Origin: Schistocephalus solidus
Lineage: Eukaryota; Platyhelminthes; Cestoda; Diphyllobothriidea; Diphyllobothriidae
DNA: 64,000 nucleotides
Assembly (NCBI GenBank): GCA_017591395.1
Contig: WEDG01004610.1
Span: 81,849 to 145,848 of the forward strand
Direction of reading: 5' to 3'
The notes beneath the pieces are model-generated. The model saw nothing but the letters and a program-made list of their open reading frames with translations, was not told the DNA's origin and did not search any database. The position numbers were made by a program, and so were the translations under genes. Below are positions 12,717-21,930 of this stretch, in pieces. Position 1 is the stretch's first letter. The number at the start of each line of letters is the position of its first letter.

Positions 12717-13051
12717 GGTTTTGTTTTAGTGGGAGAACGACCCAAGCTAGCCTGGGCCGCCTACGGGGTTGCTGTCGCTCCCACCGTAGAGCTTTTTGAG
12801 AGGGTGGAGGTGGTAAGTTCGGGAGTCAGACATACCGGGTTTGGAGGCACACACAACACCGGAGACCCTCACCTGGTTTAGCCCGCCGGTCATGACGATT
12901 GCCCGGGGTGTGGCCGCTTGGAAGGACCCAACTTCGAGGAGCCACAGCTAAGAGTTGGGTACCAGTTAGAGGCAGTCACAGGAGCATTCACCACCTGTAC
13001 GAGACAAATGGAGCGACCAAATGCTATCTGTGTGGTGCTACCCCTAACTCG
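12717..13051 (-). repeat. RTE-like LINE 5' UTR block R1 (copy A)
   Basis: GC-rich block shared nearly base for base with 18648-18376 and 19342-18960. Read in element orientation it starts at AGTTAGGGGTAGCACC and leads straight into the endonuclease ORF. The copies at 13051 and 19342 share this same 5' edge and differ beyond it, which marks the 5' terminus of the element. Part of it is open in one frame (VVCASTPGMSDS-like in the copies), but the reading is not consistent between copies, so I treat it as untranslated. Confidence 0.7.
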
Positions 13052-13059
13052 TAACCCTT

Positions 13060-14530
13060 TACGATAGTTCGACCGTTGATTTCGACGATGTCCACCGTAT
13101 GCTCTGCGGAAGGGTGGTGCGGGGACGATGATATGCGCGTGAACTCGTTTTAAGTGATAGTAGCCTTGCGCTGTAGCTACCGCACGCTCTCCTCCTCCCC
13201 CACCTGAACCCGGTGTCATGACAGAGTCAAGAAGACCGGAGGCGGGGGAGGACGTAGTTGGCTGGCGCAGCCGGAGCCGCCCCTGCGTGTACTACCACAC
13301 CTGACTCGGATCCCATGGAGTGGGTATGCCATAAAGGCCGCATTAAGAAGGAAACATTGCAGCCTGACTCTCAGTCCGCTAGTCATCCACTCCACACAAA
13401 ACACACATTGGTCTGACCACGCGGTTCGAGTTATCCAGTCAGTTGGCAACCTTCCAAGCCACGGCTTTTAGCGCACAGTGATAGTTTCAAGCGCGTCAGA
13501 TTGTTTATAGGGAGGAAAATGCGCTGCACTGTCGATCTCACTGCCTCCTCCACCCCCACAGTCAAACCGCTGTCCGAGCCTGTCAGTTGTCTGAAGCGGA
13601 AGTGGGCGCAGCTGCTGGTGACCTCATCTACGTGTACTTCCTATGCGACCTGGCCCCCCAAACTCAAGCACCAGGATTTCACACAACAGGGGGTTGAACG
13701 GCTTACATCTCCCATGTGTGAGATAGACAGAGGTCACGTTAAGAAGGAGCCATCGCAGCCTGCCTCTCAGACCACCAGTCAGCCACTCCACACAACACAC
13801 ATTGGACTAACTGCGAGGTCTGAGTGTAATTGTCAGTTGGCAACCTTCCAACCGCGGCGCTTAACGTTACCGCACACTCTTATCCTCCCCAACCTTAGCC
13901 CGGTCTCACGACACAGACAATAAGACCGGAGATGGAAGAGGGCGCAGGTGGCTGGCGCGGCCGGAGCCGCCCCTCAGCGTACCACCCCACCTGGCTCTGA
14001 TCCCACGGAGTGGGAGTGCCATAAAGACCACATTAAGAAGGAGCCATTGCAGCTTGACTCTCAGTCCGCCAGTCAGCCACTCCACACAAAACACACATTT
14101 GGCTAACCACGCGGTTCGAGTTATCCCGTCAGTTGGCAACCTTCAAAGCCACGACTTTTAGCGCACCGTGATAGTTTCAAGCGCGTCAGATTGTTTATAG
14201 TGATTAAAATGCGCTGAGCTGTCGACCCCTCTCTCTCCCCCAACCCCACCATCAGACCACTGTCCGAGCCGGTCAGTTGCCTGATGTGGGAGTGGGCGCA
14301 TTGGCTGACGGATCAGCGTACACGTCTTCGCGCGCCACAGCACGATCTGGCCCCCTTATTGCACACAGGGGATATGGAGCAGCCATCGCCGCCTGACTCC
14401 CAGTCCACTGGTCGGCCACTCGACACACACAGCAAATACACTGATCCGACGGCATTGTCCGGTGTAATCGTCAGATTGGCAGCCTTCCCAGCCACGGTTT
14501 CTAGGAAACAGTGATATACTAGGTACATGG
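13060..14530 (-). repeat. RTE-like LINE 3' UTR with diverged internal repeats (R2)
   Basis: A block of four diverged units with CAGCCACTCC-type cores at about 13375, 13770, 14063 and 14401, spaced roughly 295-395 bp apart. Units share GGAGCCATTGCAGCCTGACT-like, CACACATTGG and TCAGTTGGCAACCTTCC motifs. The same block occurs at 63523-64000. There its low-coordinate edge abuts unrelated sequence through a TGACATGACATGACA short repeat, which is how RTE-type 3' ends commonly look. I therefore read R2 as the 3' UTR of copy B, whose zinc fingers end just upstream in element orientation. Confidence 0.6.
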
Positions 14531-14589
14531 TGATTGTGAGGGTCTTGTCGATGTATTGGTGTAGATAGTGTGTGCTGATGTAGCTTAGC

Positions 14590-15410
14590 CTCCGGTGGTT
14601 TACCGCAGGTTTTTGTGAATGTGCATGTGTCCGAATAGGCCCATGCGGTATGTGAATGTGCGGGAGCAGTGAGGGCAGTGGAGGTGGGCACGTCGACTGC
14701 ACGTCAGTGCCCCAGGCGCTGGTTCACCAGCCTCCGTGCGATCGATTCGCAGGAGACCGATCAAGCCGATGCGTGAGTTGAATTTGCGGGCGCAGTGTGG
14801 GCAGGAAAATCGGAAGAGGCTGAGGGGTGGGTGTCATTCCTGGTAGTGTGGTAGCGGTGGCGTTAAGAATGGCTGGAGCGGAGGGTGTGTATGTGGTATC
14901 GGTGTTGTCGGCATTGCAGTGAATTTAGCTGTCATGGATGCGCATGTAACCGAATAGGCTCATGCGATGAGTGAATGCACGAGGACAGTGAGGGTAGTGG
15001 AGGCGGCGATCTCTGCTGTGTGTTGGAGCTCCAGGCACTGGTTCACCAGTCTCTGTACGATGGATTCGCAAGTGCCCGATCAGGCCGATTCGTTAGGTGA
15101 ATGTGCGGTCTCAATGAGGACAGTTTAGGAGAGAGTTCCCATCGCTGATGATGGTAGTGGTGGTGGTGGTGATGGGGGGAACACGTGCTGAGCATTGTGA
15201 TGTGGTCTCGATGATAGTGGGACTAATGGAATTGATGCCAGAGGTGAGGGTGGGGAAATCCGAAGGAGGGTTGGCAGAAGTTGACGTAGAATTTTGAATT
15301 GTCAGACTGTTGGTGCATTGCGTCCGAAGATGTCCGACTAGGCCGATTCGCGCGTGGAAGGTGCGGTGACAGCGCGGGCATGTTGGAAGGGTGATGTTGG
15401 TCCGGGGGCG
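14590..15410 (-). pseudogene. LINE B ORF2, C2H2 zinc-finger tail
   Basis: Read on the minus strand with frame changes, five finger modules can be seen. They are: CPRCHRTFHARIGLVGHLRT (about 15390-15325); CPH*DRTFT*RIGLIGHLRI (stop-bearing, about 15125-15060); a partner reading YPHCPRAFTHRMSLFGYMRI with its first Cys lost (about 15000-14935); CPHCARKFNSRIGLIGLLRI with both His lost (about 14805-14740); and CPHCSRTFTYRMGLFGHMHI (about 14675-14610), which keeps C-x2-C and both His. Modules two/three and four/five form pairs joined by a GEP.PGA-type linker, so the tail arose by duplication of a two-finger unit. Such tails could help nucleic-acid binding. That role is an inference. Confidence 0.75.
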
Positions 15411-15507
15411 CTGGTGACTTTCGTGCCGCTCTTTTAGTCTTAGCAGCGGCGATCCTGTTGGCTTCGTAAATTGCTGCCCCTGTCTTCACTGTTCTTCTCC
15501 AAGCCGA

Positions 15508-16926
15508 TCAATTCCGGGCAAGGTCCTCCCAGGACTCTGGGTTGATCTGCAATTGCTTCAGAGAGGTCTTCAGAGTGTCTTTGTAGCGTCGTACTTGATC
15601 CCCTTGTCGGCGAGAACCCCTGGCGACATATCCATAGAAGATTCGTTTGTGTAGCCTTTCGTCGTCCATCCGCACACGGTGACCGCTCCAGCGCAGTTGC
15701 AGTGATTTCAACTGAGCGTAAATGCTGAGAATGCTTGTTCGTTCTAGCACTTCCGTGTCCGGTATCCTGTCTTGCCAACTCAGCTTAAGTATTCTGCGGA
15801 GACAGCTGAGGCGGAAGTGGTTGAGCTTCCGCACCTGCTTTCGGTAGATCGTCCACGTCTCCGCTCCATACAGCAGCGTCTGCAATATTACAGCTGTGGA
15901 CATCTTGAGTTTGGTGCTGAGGTGGAGACCATGTCGATTCCGGACCACATTTTGCATGCTTCCAAAGGCTTGGCTGGCTTTAGCGATCCGATGGGCAATC
16001 TCATCGTTGACTTTGGTGCTGCGTGAGAGATTGCTGCCTAGGTACGTGAAGGTATCCACAGATTTAAGTTGGCCGCCATTGACATTGATATGAGCTGCGG
16101 TGTAGAGAGTGTTGGGTGACGGTTGATGCATCACAACTGTTTTCTCAGTGTTGATGCGAAGTCCAAAGTTGTCACAGGCAGCAGCAAAGAGGTCCATGCT
16201 CCTTTGCATTTCCTCTGCTGTAGTTGAATTGAGTGTGCAGTCGGCAGCGAATAGAAGTTCGTGGATGGTGGCTGTGGAGACACGCGAACGGAAGTGCATC
16301 CGTCGTTGGTTGAGGAGTCGGCCGTCCATCCGGTAGGCGATGCGGATCCCGGGGCATTCGTCACGGTAGGCATCCATTAACATGGCAGAGAACATGAGGC
16401 TTAAGAGGGAAGGCGCAAGAACGCAGCCCTGCTTCACTCCGTTGGTCACTGCAAATTCTTCAGATACTGTCCCATTGTCAGCAACGCGCGCCATCATCCC
16501 GTCGTGAAGCAGACGTACCATATGCGTGAACCGTTCAGGACAGCCGAATTTCTGCATGATTTTTCACAGCCCGTCACGATTCACCGTGTCAAAGGCTTTC
16601 GTCAGATCCACAAAGGTAGTGTAGAGGTGAGTCCGCATCTCTTGGCACTTCTCTTGCAGCTGGCGTGCAGCGAAGATCATTTCGATTGTTAATCTGTGTC
16701 GTCGGAAGCCGCATTGGCTTTCCGGGAGCAGGCCTTGCTCCATGTGAGCGTTCAAGAGGTTGAGGAGAATGCGGGCGAAGATCTTTCCAGCGATTTTCAG
16801 TAGTGAAATTCCTCGGTGGTTGTCGCAGAGTTGGCGGTTCCCTTTCTTCTTGTAGAGGTAGACAATGGTGGCGTCTTTGAAATCCTGAGGGACTTGTCCT
16901 TGGTGCCACATCTCCTGGAAGAGCAC
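15508..16926 (-). pseudogene. LINE B ORF2, reverse-transcriptase and thumb region
   Basis: Two open segments, 16926-16564 and 16557-15508, are separated only by a nonsense codon (normally Trp in GLWKIMQ). Blocks in order are QDFKDATIVYLYKKK, NHRGISLLKIAGKIFARILL, FVDLTKAFDTV (motif A intact, about 16620-16585), [12 protein letters not shown] (motif B), [10 protein letters not shown] (motif C, first Asp replaced by Ala at 16248-16240), [31 protein letters not shown] and [18 protein letters not shown]. The motif C change would abolish metal binding. It complements the motif A loss in copy A, so neither copy can supply RT. Confidence 0.85.
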
Positions 16927-17399
16927 TGTGAGTCGAATTATCAGCTAGGGTCAACCATGCTTGTAAATCACAGCAGGGATCGTGTCCGAGCCAGGTGCTT
17001 TACCGCTGGAGAGTTGCTGCACGGCTATGATGGTTTCTTGGAGAGAGGGCGGGAGATCAAGGTTGGCGTTGATTTCTACTTCAGGCGATGGTGGCGTCAG
17101 AGATGGTAGAGGGCTGGTTGAGAACGCTTTGAAAGTGTTCTGCCCATCGCGTCAGGATTTGCGTCTTCTCAGTGAGCAGCGTCCTGCAGTCGGCACTGAG
17201 AAGAGGGGCGGCGCCTTTGACGGGAAGTCCGTAGACAGCCTTGGTGGCGGCGAAGAAGTTATTCCATTCGTTTCGGTCTGTGTACACTTGGATTTTCTCG
17301 GGTTTGCGCGTCATCCAGGCATCCTGGTGAGCAGGCACATTCAACAAACAGTATTCAACTTACCTTGTGGTCGCTTACCTTGGGGTCTCCTGCGGGGTT

Positions 17400-18180
17400 G
17401 CAGACGGAGCCTCATCTTGGAGATGACGAGGCGCTGATCCGTCCACTAATCGGCATCGAGGATCGCCTTTGTCACCAACACGTCCTGTTTATCTCGCCTC
17501 CGGACGAGAACGTAGTCCAAGAGGTGCCAGTGTCTCGATCGAGGATGTACCCAGGTCGCTTTTTGCCGCATTGGGAGGCGAAGAAGGTGTTGGTCAGAAT
17601 AAAGCGGCGTTCAGCGCAGGTTCGTAGGAAAAGAAGACCATTATCATTAAAGCCAGCAAGATCATGGGGACCCAGCACTCCTCTCCACGAAGCACGGTCT
17701 GTGCCGACGTGGACGTTAAAGTCACCAAGGACAATTAACTTATCCGCCTTCGGCATAGTCGCCAAGGGGGGATTGTAGATCCTCGTAGAATTTGTCCTTC
17801 GCCGCATCAGAGCTCGTCATTGGGGGAGCGTAGGCACTGATGATGTTGGCAAACTGGTCTCCCCAAAGAGGCAGGCGGAGGCTCATCAGGCGATCATTGA
17901 TACCCTGCGGCAGACAGGGCAGACGTCCCACAATGTCGTTCCAGATGGCAAAGGCAACAATAGCGTCGCGTCCGTCTGCCTTTGGCTGGCCGCTCCAGAA
18001 GAAGGTGTAGCCGGCACCCACCTCCTCCAGCTGACCCTGCTCAGAGAATCAGGTCTCGCTGAGAGCAGCAATGTCCACCTTGTAGCGCCCCAGTTCCCGA
18101 GCGACTAGCGCCGTCCTCCGTTCCGGTCGGTTGCTCCTAGGATTGTCTAAAAGGGAGCGAACATTCCAGGCTGCTAGTGT
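17400..18180 (-). pseudogene. LINE B ORF2, APE-type endonuclease domain
   Basis: The domain starts with TLAAWNVRSLLDNPRSN at about 18178-18130, the canonical first strand. It continues through [75 protein letters not shown] and a damaged WTDQRLVIS-like end. It is open over 18021-17740 and 17807-17472 in different frames. The SETRF Arg codon is now a stop (TGA, about 18052). Unlike copy A and the fragment at 18.65 kb, this copy retains the natural N-terminus of the domain. Confidence 0.8.
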
Positions 18181-18648
18181 GAGTGGACTCACCCGAGCAG
18201 CCTGGAGAGTATGGCGAGGGGGATGGGGACGGGGGGCATTGTTGTTTGTTTGAGTTTTACGACCGCGTAGTTTGCGATCTGCGAGCCGCGGCCGGCTGCA
18301 GAAGACGTGAGACCCAGCATTTTTTTAGGGCACATTTTCTAGCCCCTTCCTCCGCGAGGAGGCAAGCAGTGCTATCCCTAAATAGGGCTGCTCGGACATC
18401 CCAGACGGCTGCCGAACTCCACTATGGGTCACGGATTTGTTTTAGTGGGAGAACGACCCGAGTTAGTCTGGGCCGCCTACGGGGTTGCTGTCGCCCCCAC
18501 CGTAGGACTTTTTGAGAGGGGGAGGTGGGAAGTTCGGGGAGTCAGACATACCGAGTGTGGAGGCACACACAACACCGGAGACCCTCACCTGGTTTAGCCC
18601 GCCGGTCGTGACGGTTGCCCGGGGTGTGGCCGCTGGGAAGAACCCATC

Positions 18649-19342
18649 AGAGCTCGTCATTGGGGGAGCGTAGGCGCTGATGATGTTGGCAAACTGGTCT
18701 CCCCAAAGAGGCAGGCGGAGGCTCATCAGGCGATCATTGATACCCTGCGGCAGACAGGGCAGACGTCCCACAATGTCGTTCCAGATGGCAAAGGCAACAA
18801 TAGCGTCGCGTCCGTCTGCCTTTGGCCGGCCGCTCCAGAAGAAGGTGTAGCCGGCACCCACCTCCTCCAGCTGACCCTGCTCAGAGAATCGGGTCTCGCT
18901 GAGAGCAGCACTGTCCACCTTGTAGCGCGCCAGTTCCCGAGCGACTAGCGCCGTCCCTAAATAGGGCTGCTAGGACATCCCAGATGGCTGCCGAACTCCA
19001 CTATGGGTCACGGTTTTGTTTTAGTGGGAGAACGATCCAAGCTAGCCTGGGTCGCCTACGGGGTTGCTGTCGCCCCCACCGTAGAGCTTTTTGAGAGGGT
19101 GGACGTGGTCAGTTCGGGAGTCAGACATACCGGGTGTGGAGGCACACACAACACCGGAGACCCTCACCTGGTTTAGCCCGCCGGTCATGATGGTTGCCCG
19201 GGGTGTGGCCGCTTGGAAGAACCCAACTTCGAGGAGCCACAGGTGAGAGTTGGGTACCAGGTAGAGGCGGCCACAGGAGCATTCACCACCTGTACGAGAC
19301 AAATGGAGCGACCAAATGCTATCTGTGTGGTGCTACCCCTAA
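18649..19342 (-). mobile_element. RTE-like LINE, 5'-end fragment (copy D)
   Basis: Carries the 5' UTR block R1 (19342-18960) joined to the middle of the endonuclease (18956-18649). The first 300 bp are nearly identical to 17811-18120 of copy B. The junction at 18648/18649 fuses an R1 segment of B (AGAACCCA) to an endonuclease segment (TCAGAGCTCGTC) at a CA overlap, so this is a head-to-tail partial duplication of element 5' ends. Like copy A it lacks the roughly 256-bp leader plus AAWNVRS segment that B retains. Confidence 0.75.
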
Positions 19343-20396
19343 CTAGTACTCCTACACCCCGCCTGGCTACCAACCGTTTAGAAAAAACGGGAAATGACGT
19401 CAAGGTGGTGGTGTACTCAGATATGGGAAAAGCGAACTTACAGTTTTAGACAAAACAGATAAACTGAAATCTACTTCCGAGGCGACATGGCTATCCGTAT
19501 AAGTGCCAGGTTCATCAAGTCTAGATGTCCTGACACTCTACCATCCACCGAGAAGTGTATCTGTAACCGATGCTTTTCTGCTAGAGGAGCTTGAAAATAT
19601 TTCTACACGGTAGGATATCCTGATCATGGGGACTTTACTGCGCTTCACATCGACCGGAGCTCGGCCTACGCACATAGCGCTGATCTAGTCTTTGACGGTT
19701 GCCTTCTGAGCATGATGTTAAAGTTACTTCTCACACAGCATGTTACTTTTCTAACAAGGGTGCACGAAGGACTACTGGCCAATTGTCTGAACCTCCTTCT
19801 CACGAAGTCACAGGACAACATCGACGAAGTTTCTTGTCTACCGCCGCTAGGTAAAAGTGACCACGTTGTACTGCGATGGGAGTAATCGCTATTTTCTATA
19901 TCAGAAAGACCCACAACAGTGAGAAGGAATATATGGCGAGGCGATTTCGGTGGAATGAGGCCGAACTCATGCGCAATTAGTGGGAACCTTTATTCTTTGG
20001 AAACCTAACCGAGGACTGGGGAACGTTCCGGGACATACTGCATAGGCTCATCGAAAATCACTGTCCGATGTTGAGGAGGTTAACCAACGGACCGCGATGG
20101 CTTACGCAGGCTTTTAAAATCGAAGTTAACAAAAAGCGGAGATTGTGGAAAACTCGCTTACGGACGGAATGCCTGCATCTCTAAATGCGTACAAAATGCA
20201 GAAAAATCGGGTCAAGGGCCTTATTTCTAGAACAAGACAGGATTTTGAAGGGGACCTGCTGAACCGGGCCACCGTGAACCTGAAACTCTTTAACGGTTAG
20301 CTCAGGTAGAGTACACGGAACAAGGATCCAATACCCCTGCTGAGGACCACTGAGGGTATAGACCTTACTGAAGACGGTGCGAAGGCTGATCATCGT

Positions 20397-21411
20397 TTGA
20401 AATTTTTCTGGTCACTTTCTACAAAGGAAACAAGATACGATTACCCTGCCGATGTCTTCGAAGTGGATACAATAGTCGAGACTGTTAAATTCACCGTGGC
20501 TATTGTCCTCAAGAAACTGCGACGGGTAAAAAAATCAAAGTCACCGGGTCCCGAGGAAGTACCAGCCAAGGTGTTGAAAGAGCTCTCGAGAGGATTGGCA
20601 AAACCACTCTCTACGCTTTTCTAAACATCCTTCGAGATCGGAGGTCTATCAGCCGATTGGAAATCCGCATGAATTACGCCACTCTATAAGGGTGGAAGCC
20701 GAGTCTCCGCAAACAATTATCGACCGATCAGCTTTAATGCAATTTGCTGCAAAATCATCGAAAAAATAATTAAGCAACAACTAATGCAGTTACTAGAATA
20801 TAACCATCTGCTTTCCGAGGTCCAGCACGGTTTCCGCAGAGGTTGGGCCTGCGTTATAAATTTGCTCTGCTATTTAGAATGTTGGATTGAGGCGGTCGAA
20901 AGAGGAACTACGGTGCATGTAGTCTGTATCGACTTAAGGAAGGCTTTCGATAGCGTGCCACAACACCGCCTTCTTTATAAACTCAGTCGCATAGGATTAA
21001 GAGGTATACATCTGACATGGATATAAAACTTCCTAATCGGCCGCTCGCAAACTGTCCATATCAGTGACAAACAGTCGGCCAAGGTTGAGGTTGAGTGTGG
21101 TGCTCCCCAAGGCTCTGTTCTCGGCTCTATTTTTTTCATTGTCTACATCAACGATTGCGCCAGTGAACTGGACTGCAATATTGCCATGTTTACCGATGAT
21201 CTCACACTTTGGCGCGTCGCAAACTGTCCATATCAGTGACAAACAGTCGGCCAAGGTTGAGGTTGAGTGTGGTGTTCCCCAAGGCTCTGTTCTCGCCTCT
21301 ATTTTGTTCATTGTCTACATCAACGATTGCGCCAGTGAACCGGACTGCGATATTGCCATGTTTACCGATGATCTCACACTTTGGCGCGTCATTCAAACTG
21401 CGGCTGACTAA
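20397..21411 (+). pseudogene. CR1-like copy III reverse transcriptase
   Basis: The fingers and palm are recognisable over two frames. The block at 20784-21026 reads through HGFRRG and the motif A Asp in CIDLRKAFD to a stop at the end of the helix LRGIHLTWI. The palm then continues at 21064-21411, where motifs B and C appear twice because of the 172-bp duplication. Since 172 is not a multiple of three, the two palm copies are in different frames. The motif C FTDD retains both Asp residues. Confidence 0.85.
21046..21390 (+). repeat. 172-bp tandem duplication over RT motifs B and C
   Basis: 21046-21217 is repeated at 21218-21389 with a few substitutions (for example GGTGCTCC versus GGTGTTCC, and TTTTTTTCA versus TTTTGTTCA). 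The joint lies in a short CGCAAACTG/TTCAAACTG similarity, suggesting microhomology-mediated duplication after insertion. Confidence 0.85.
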
Positions 21412-21930
21412 GAGAACTTGCAGGCAAACTTAAATCGATGCCGAAAATTGTCAAATGAGAGAAAGTGCAACATCATACGAGTCGGGAAAAGCAATCCTTT
21501 GAATTGTGCGGTTTACCGACTAAATGGCATACCATTGAAAGAAGTGGAGGCCCAACAGGACCTGGGAGTTTGGATCACGCCCTCGCTTAAACCCTCTCTA
21601 CATTGTGCAAAGGTAACGAAGTTAGCGATGTCAATTCTCTACTTCGTAAAACGAGCTTTTTCAGCCTTAAATGACGACTGCTTCACCAAAGCCCTCGGAA
21701 TCTTCGTGTGGCCGCAGTTTGAGTCCGCTATCGAAGCTTGGAGACCATGGGCGGCGAAGGACATCAACATCCTCAAAAAGGTCCGAAGACGAGCATCCAA
21801 ACTTGTCCTTGGACAGGGTTCACAGCCTTATGAAACACATCTGTCTAATCTCAATATCTTTCCCTTGCGCTATAAACAGCTTCGGGGAGTGTCTGGCTGC
21901 ATCTTCCGCACGTTGGTGATGATCCAGGTG

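Larger units (their letters stand above)
9438..13051 (-). mobile_element. RTE-like LINE, copy A (3'-truncated)
   Basis: A minus-strand non-LTR element read from a 5' UTR at 13051-12717, through an APE-type endonuclease (12716-11961), a linker and RT (about 11900-10427), to the C-terminal domain and first zinc finger (10373-9438). Homology with copy B stops near 9448, just after that finger. The remaining fingers and the 3' UTR are therefore missing. LINE insertions usually lose the 5' end, so this loss is likely a later deletion or rearrangement. Its 5' end lies only about 15-25 bp from the 3' end of copy B. Several frameshifts and a deletion in RT motif A make it inactive. Confidence 0.85.
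13060..18648 (-). mobile_element. RTE-like LINE, copy B (nearly full-length, dead)
   Basis: The most complete element of this family in the window. In element orientation it has a partial R1 5' UTR (18648-18376), a leader (18375-18180), the APE endonuclease (about 18180-17400), RT (about 17347-16190), the C-terminal domain (about 16190-15440), zinc fingers (about 15400-14590) and the R2 3' UTR (to about 13060). An internal deletion at about 17335 joins the end of the endonuclease region to QDAWMTRKPE and removes roughly 90 codons of linker. A TGG-to-TGA stop at about 16565 (GL*KIMQ), an FADD-to-FAAD change in RT motif C and several frameshifts show that it is inactive. Confidence 0.85.
19375..21930 (+). 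mobile_element. CR1-like LINE, copy III
   Basis: The endonuclease C-terminal half is present in pieces (about 19460-19885), ending in PPLGKSDHVVLRWE (active-site Asp-His). RT pieces follow: KSKSPGPEEVPAKVLKELS (about 20533-20590), NYRPIS-like NNYRPISFN, EVQHGFRRGWAC, VVCIDLRKAFDSV (motif A), RIGLRGIHLTWI, GAPQGSVLGS (motif B) and MFTDDLTLW (motif C, Ala to Thr). A 172-bp tandem duplication repeats motifs B and C. The C-terminal domain (21418-21890) keeps VRRRASKLVLGQGSQPYE. The 3' part is replaced after about 21930 by a C-rich run and unrelated sequence. Multiple stops and frameshifts make it inactive. Confidence 0.85.

Noticed and set aside
13200..14520. CRISPR-like or satellite array
   Set aside because: Units are several hundred bases, few and diverged, on a eukaryotic LINE, with matching sequence at another LINE 3' end.
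18110..18375. An intron removed from LINE copies A and D (spliced retrocopies)
   Set aside because: The missing segment does not start with GT and end with AG at any alignment of the borders. A GGA direct repeat at both ends fits a plain deletion better.
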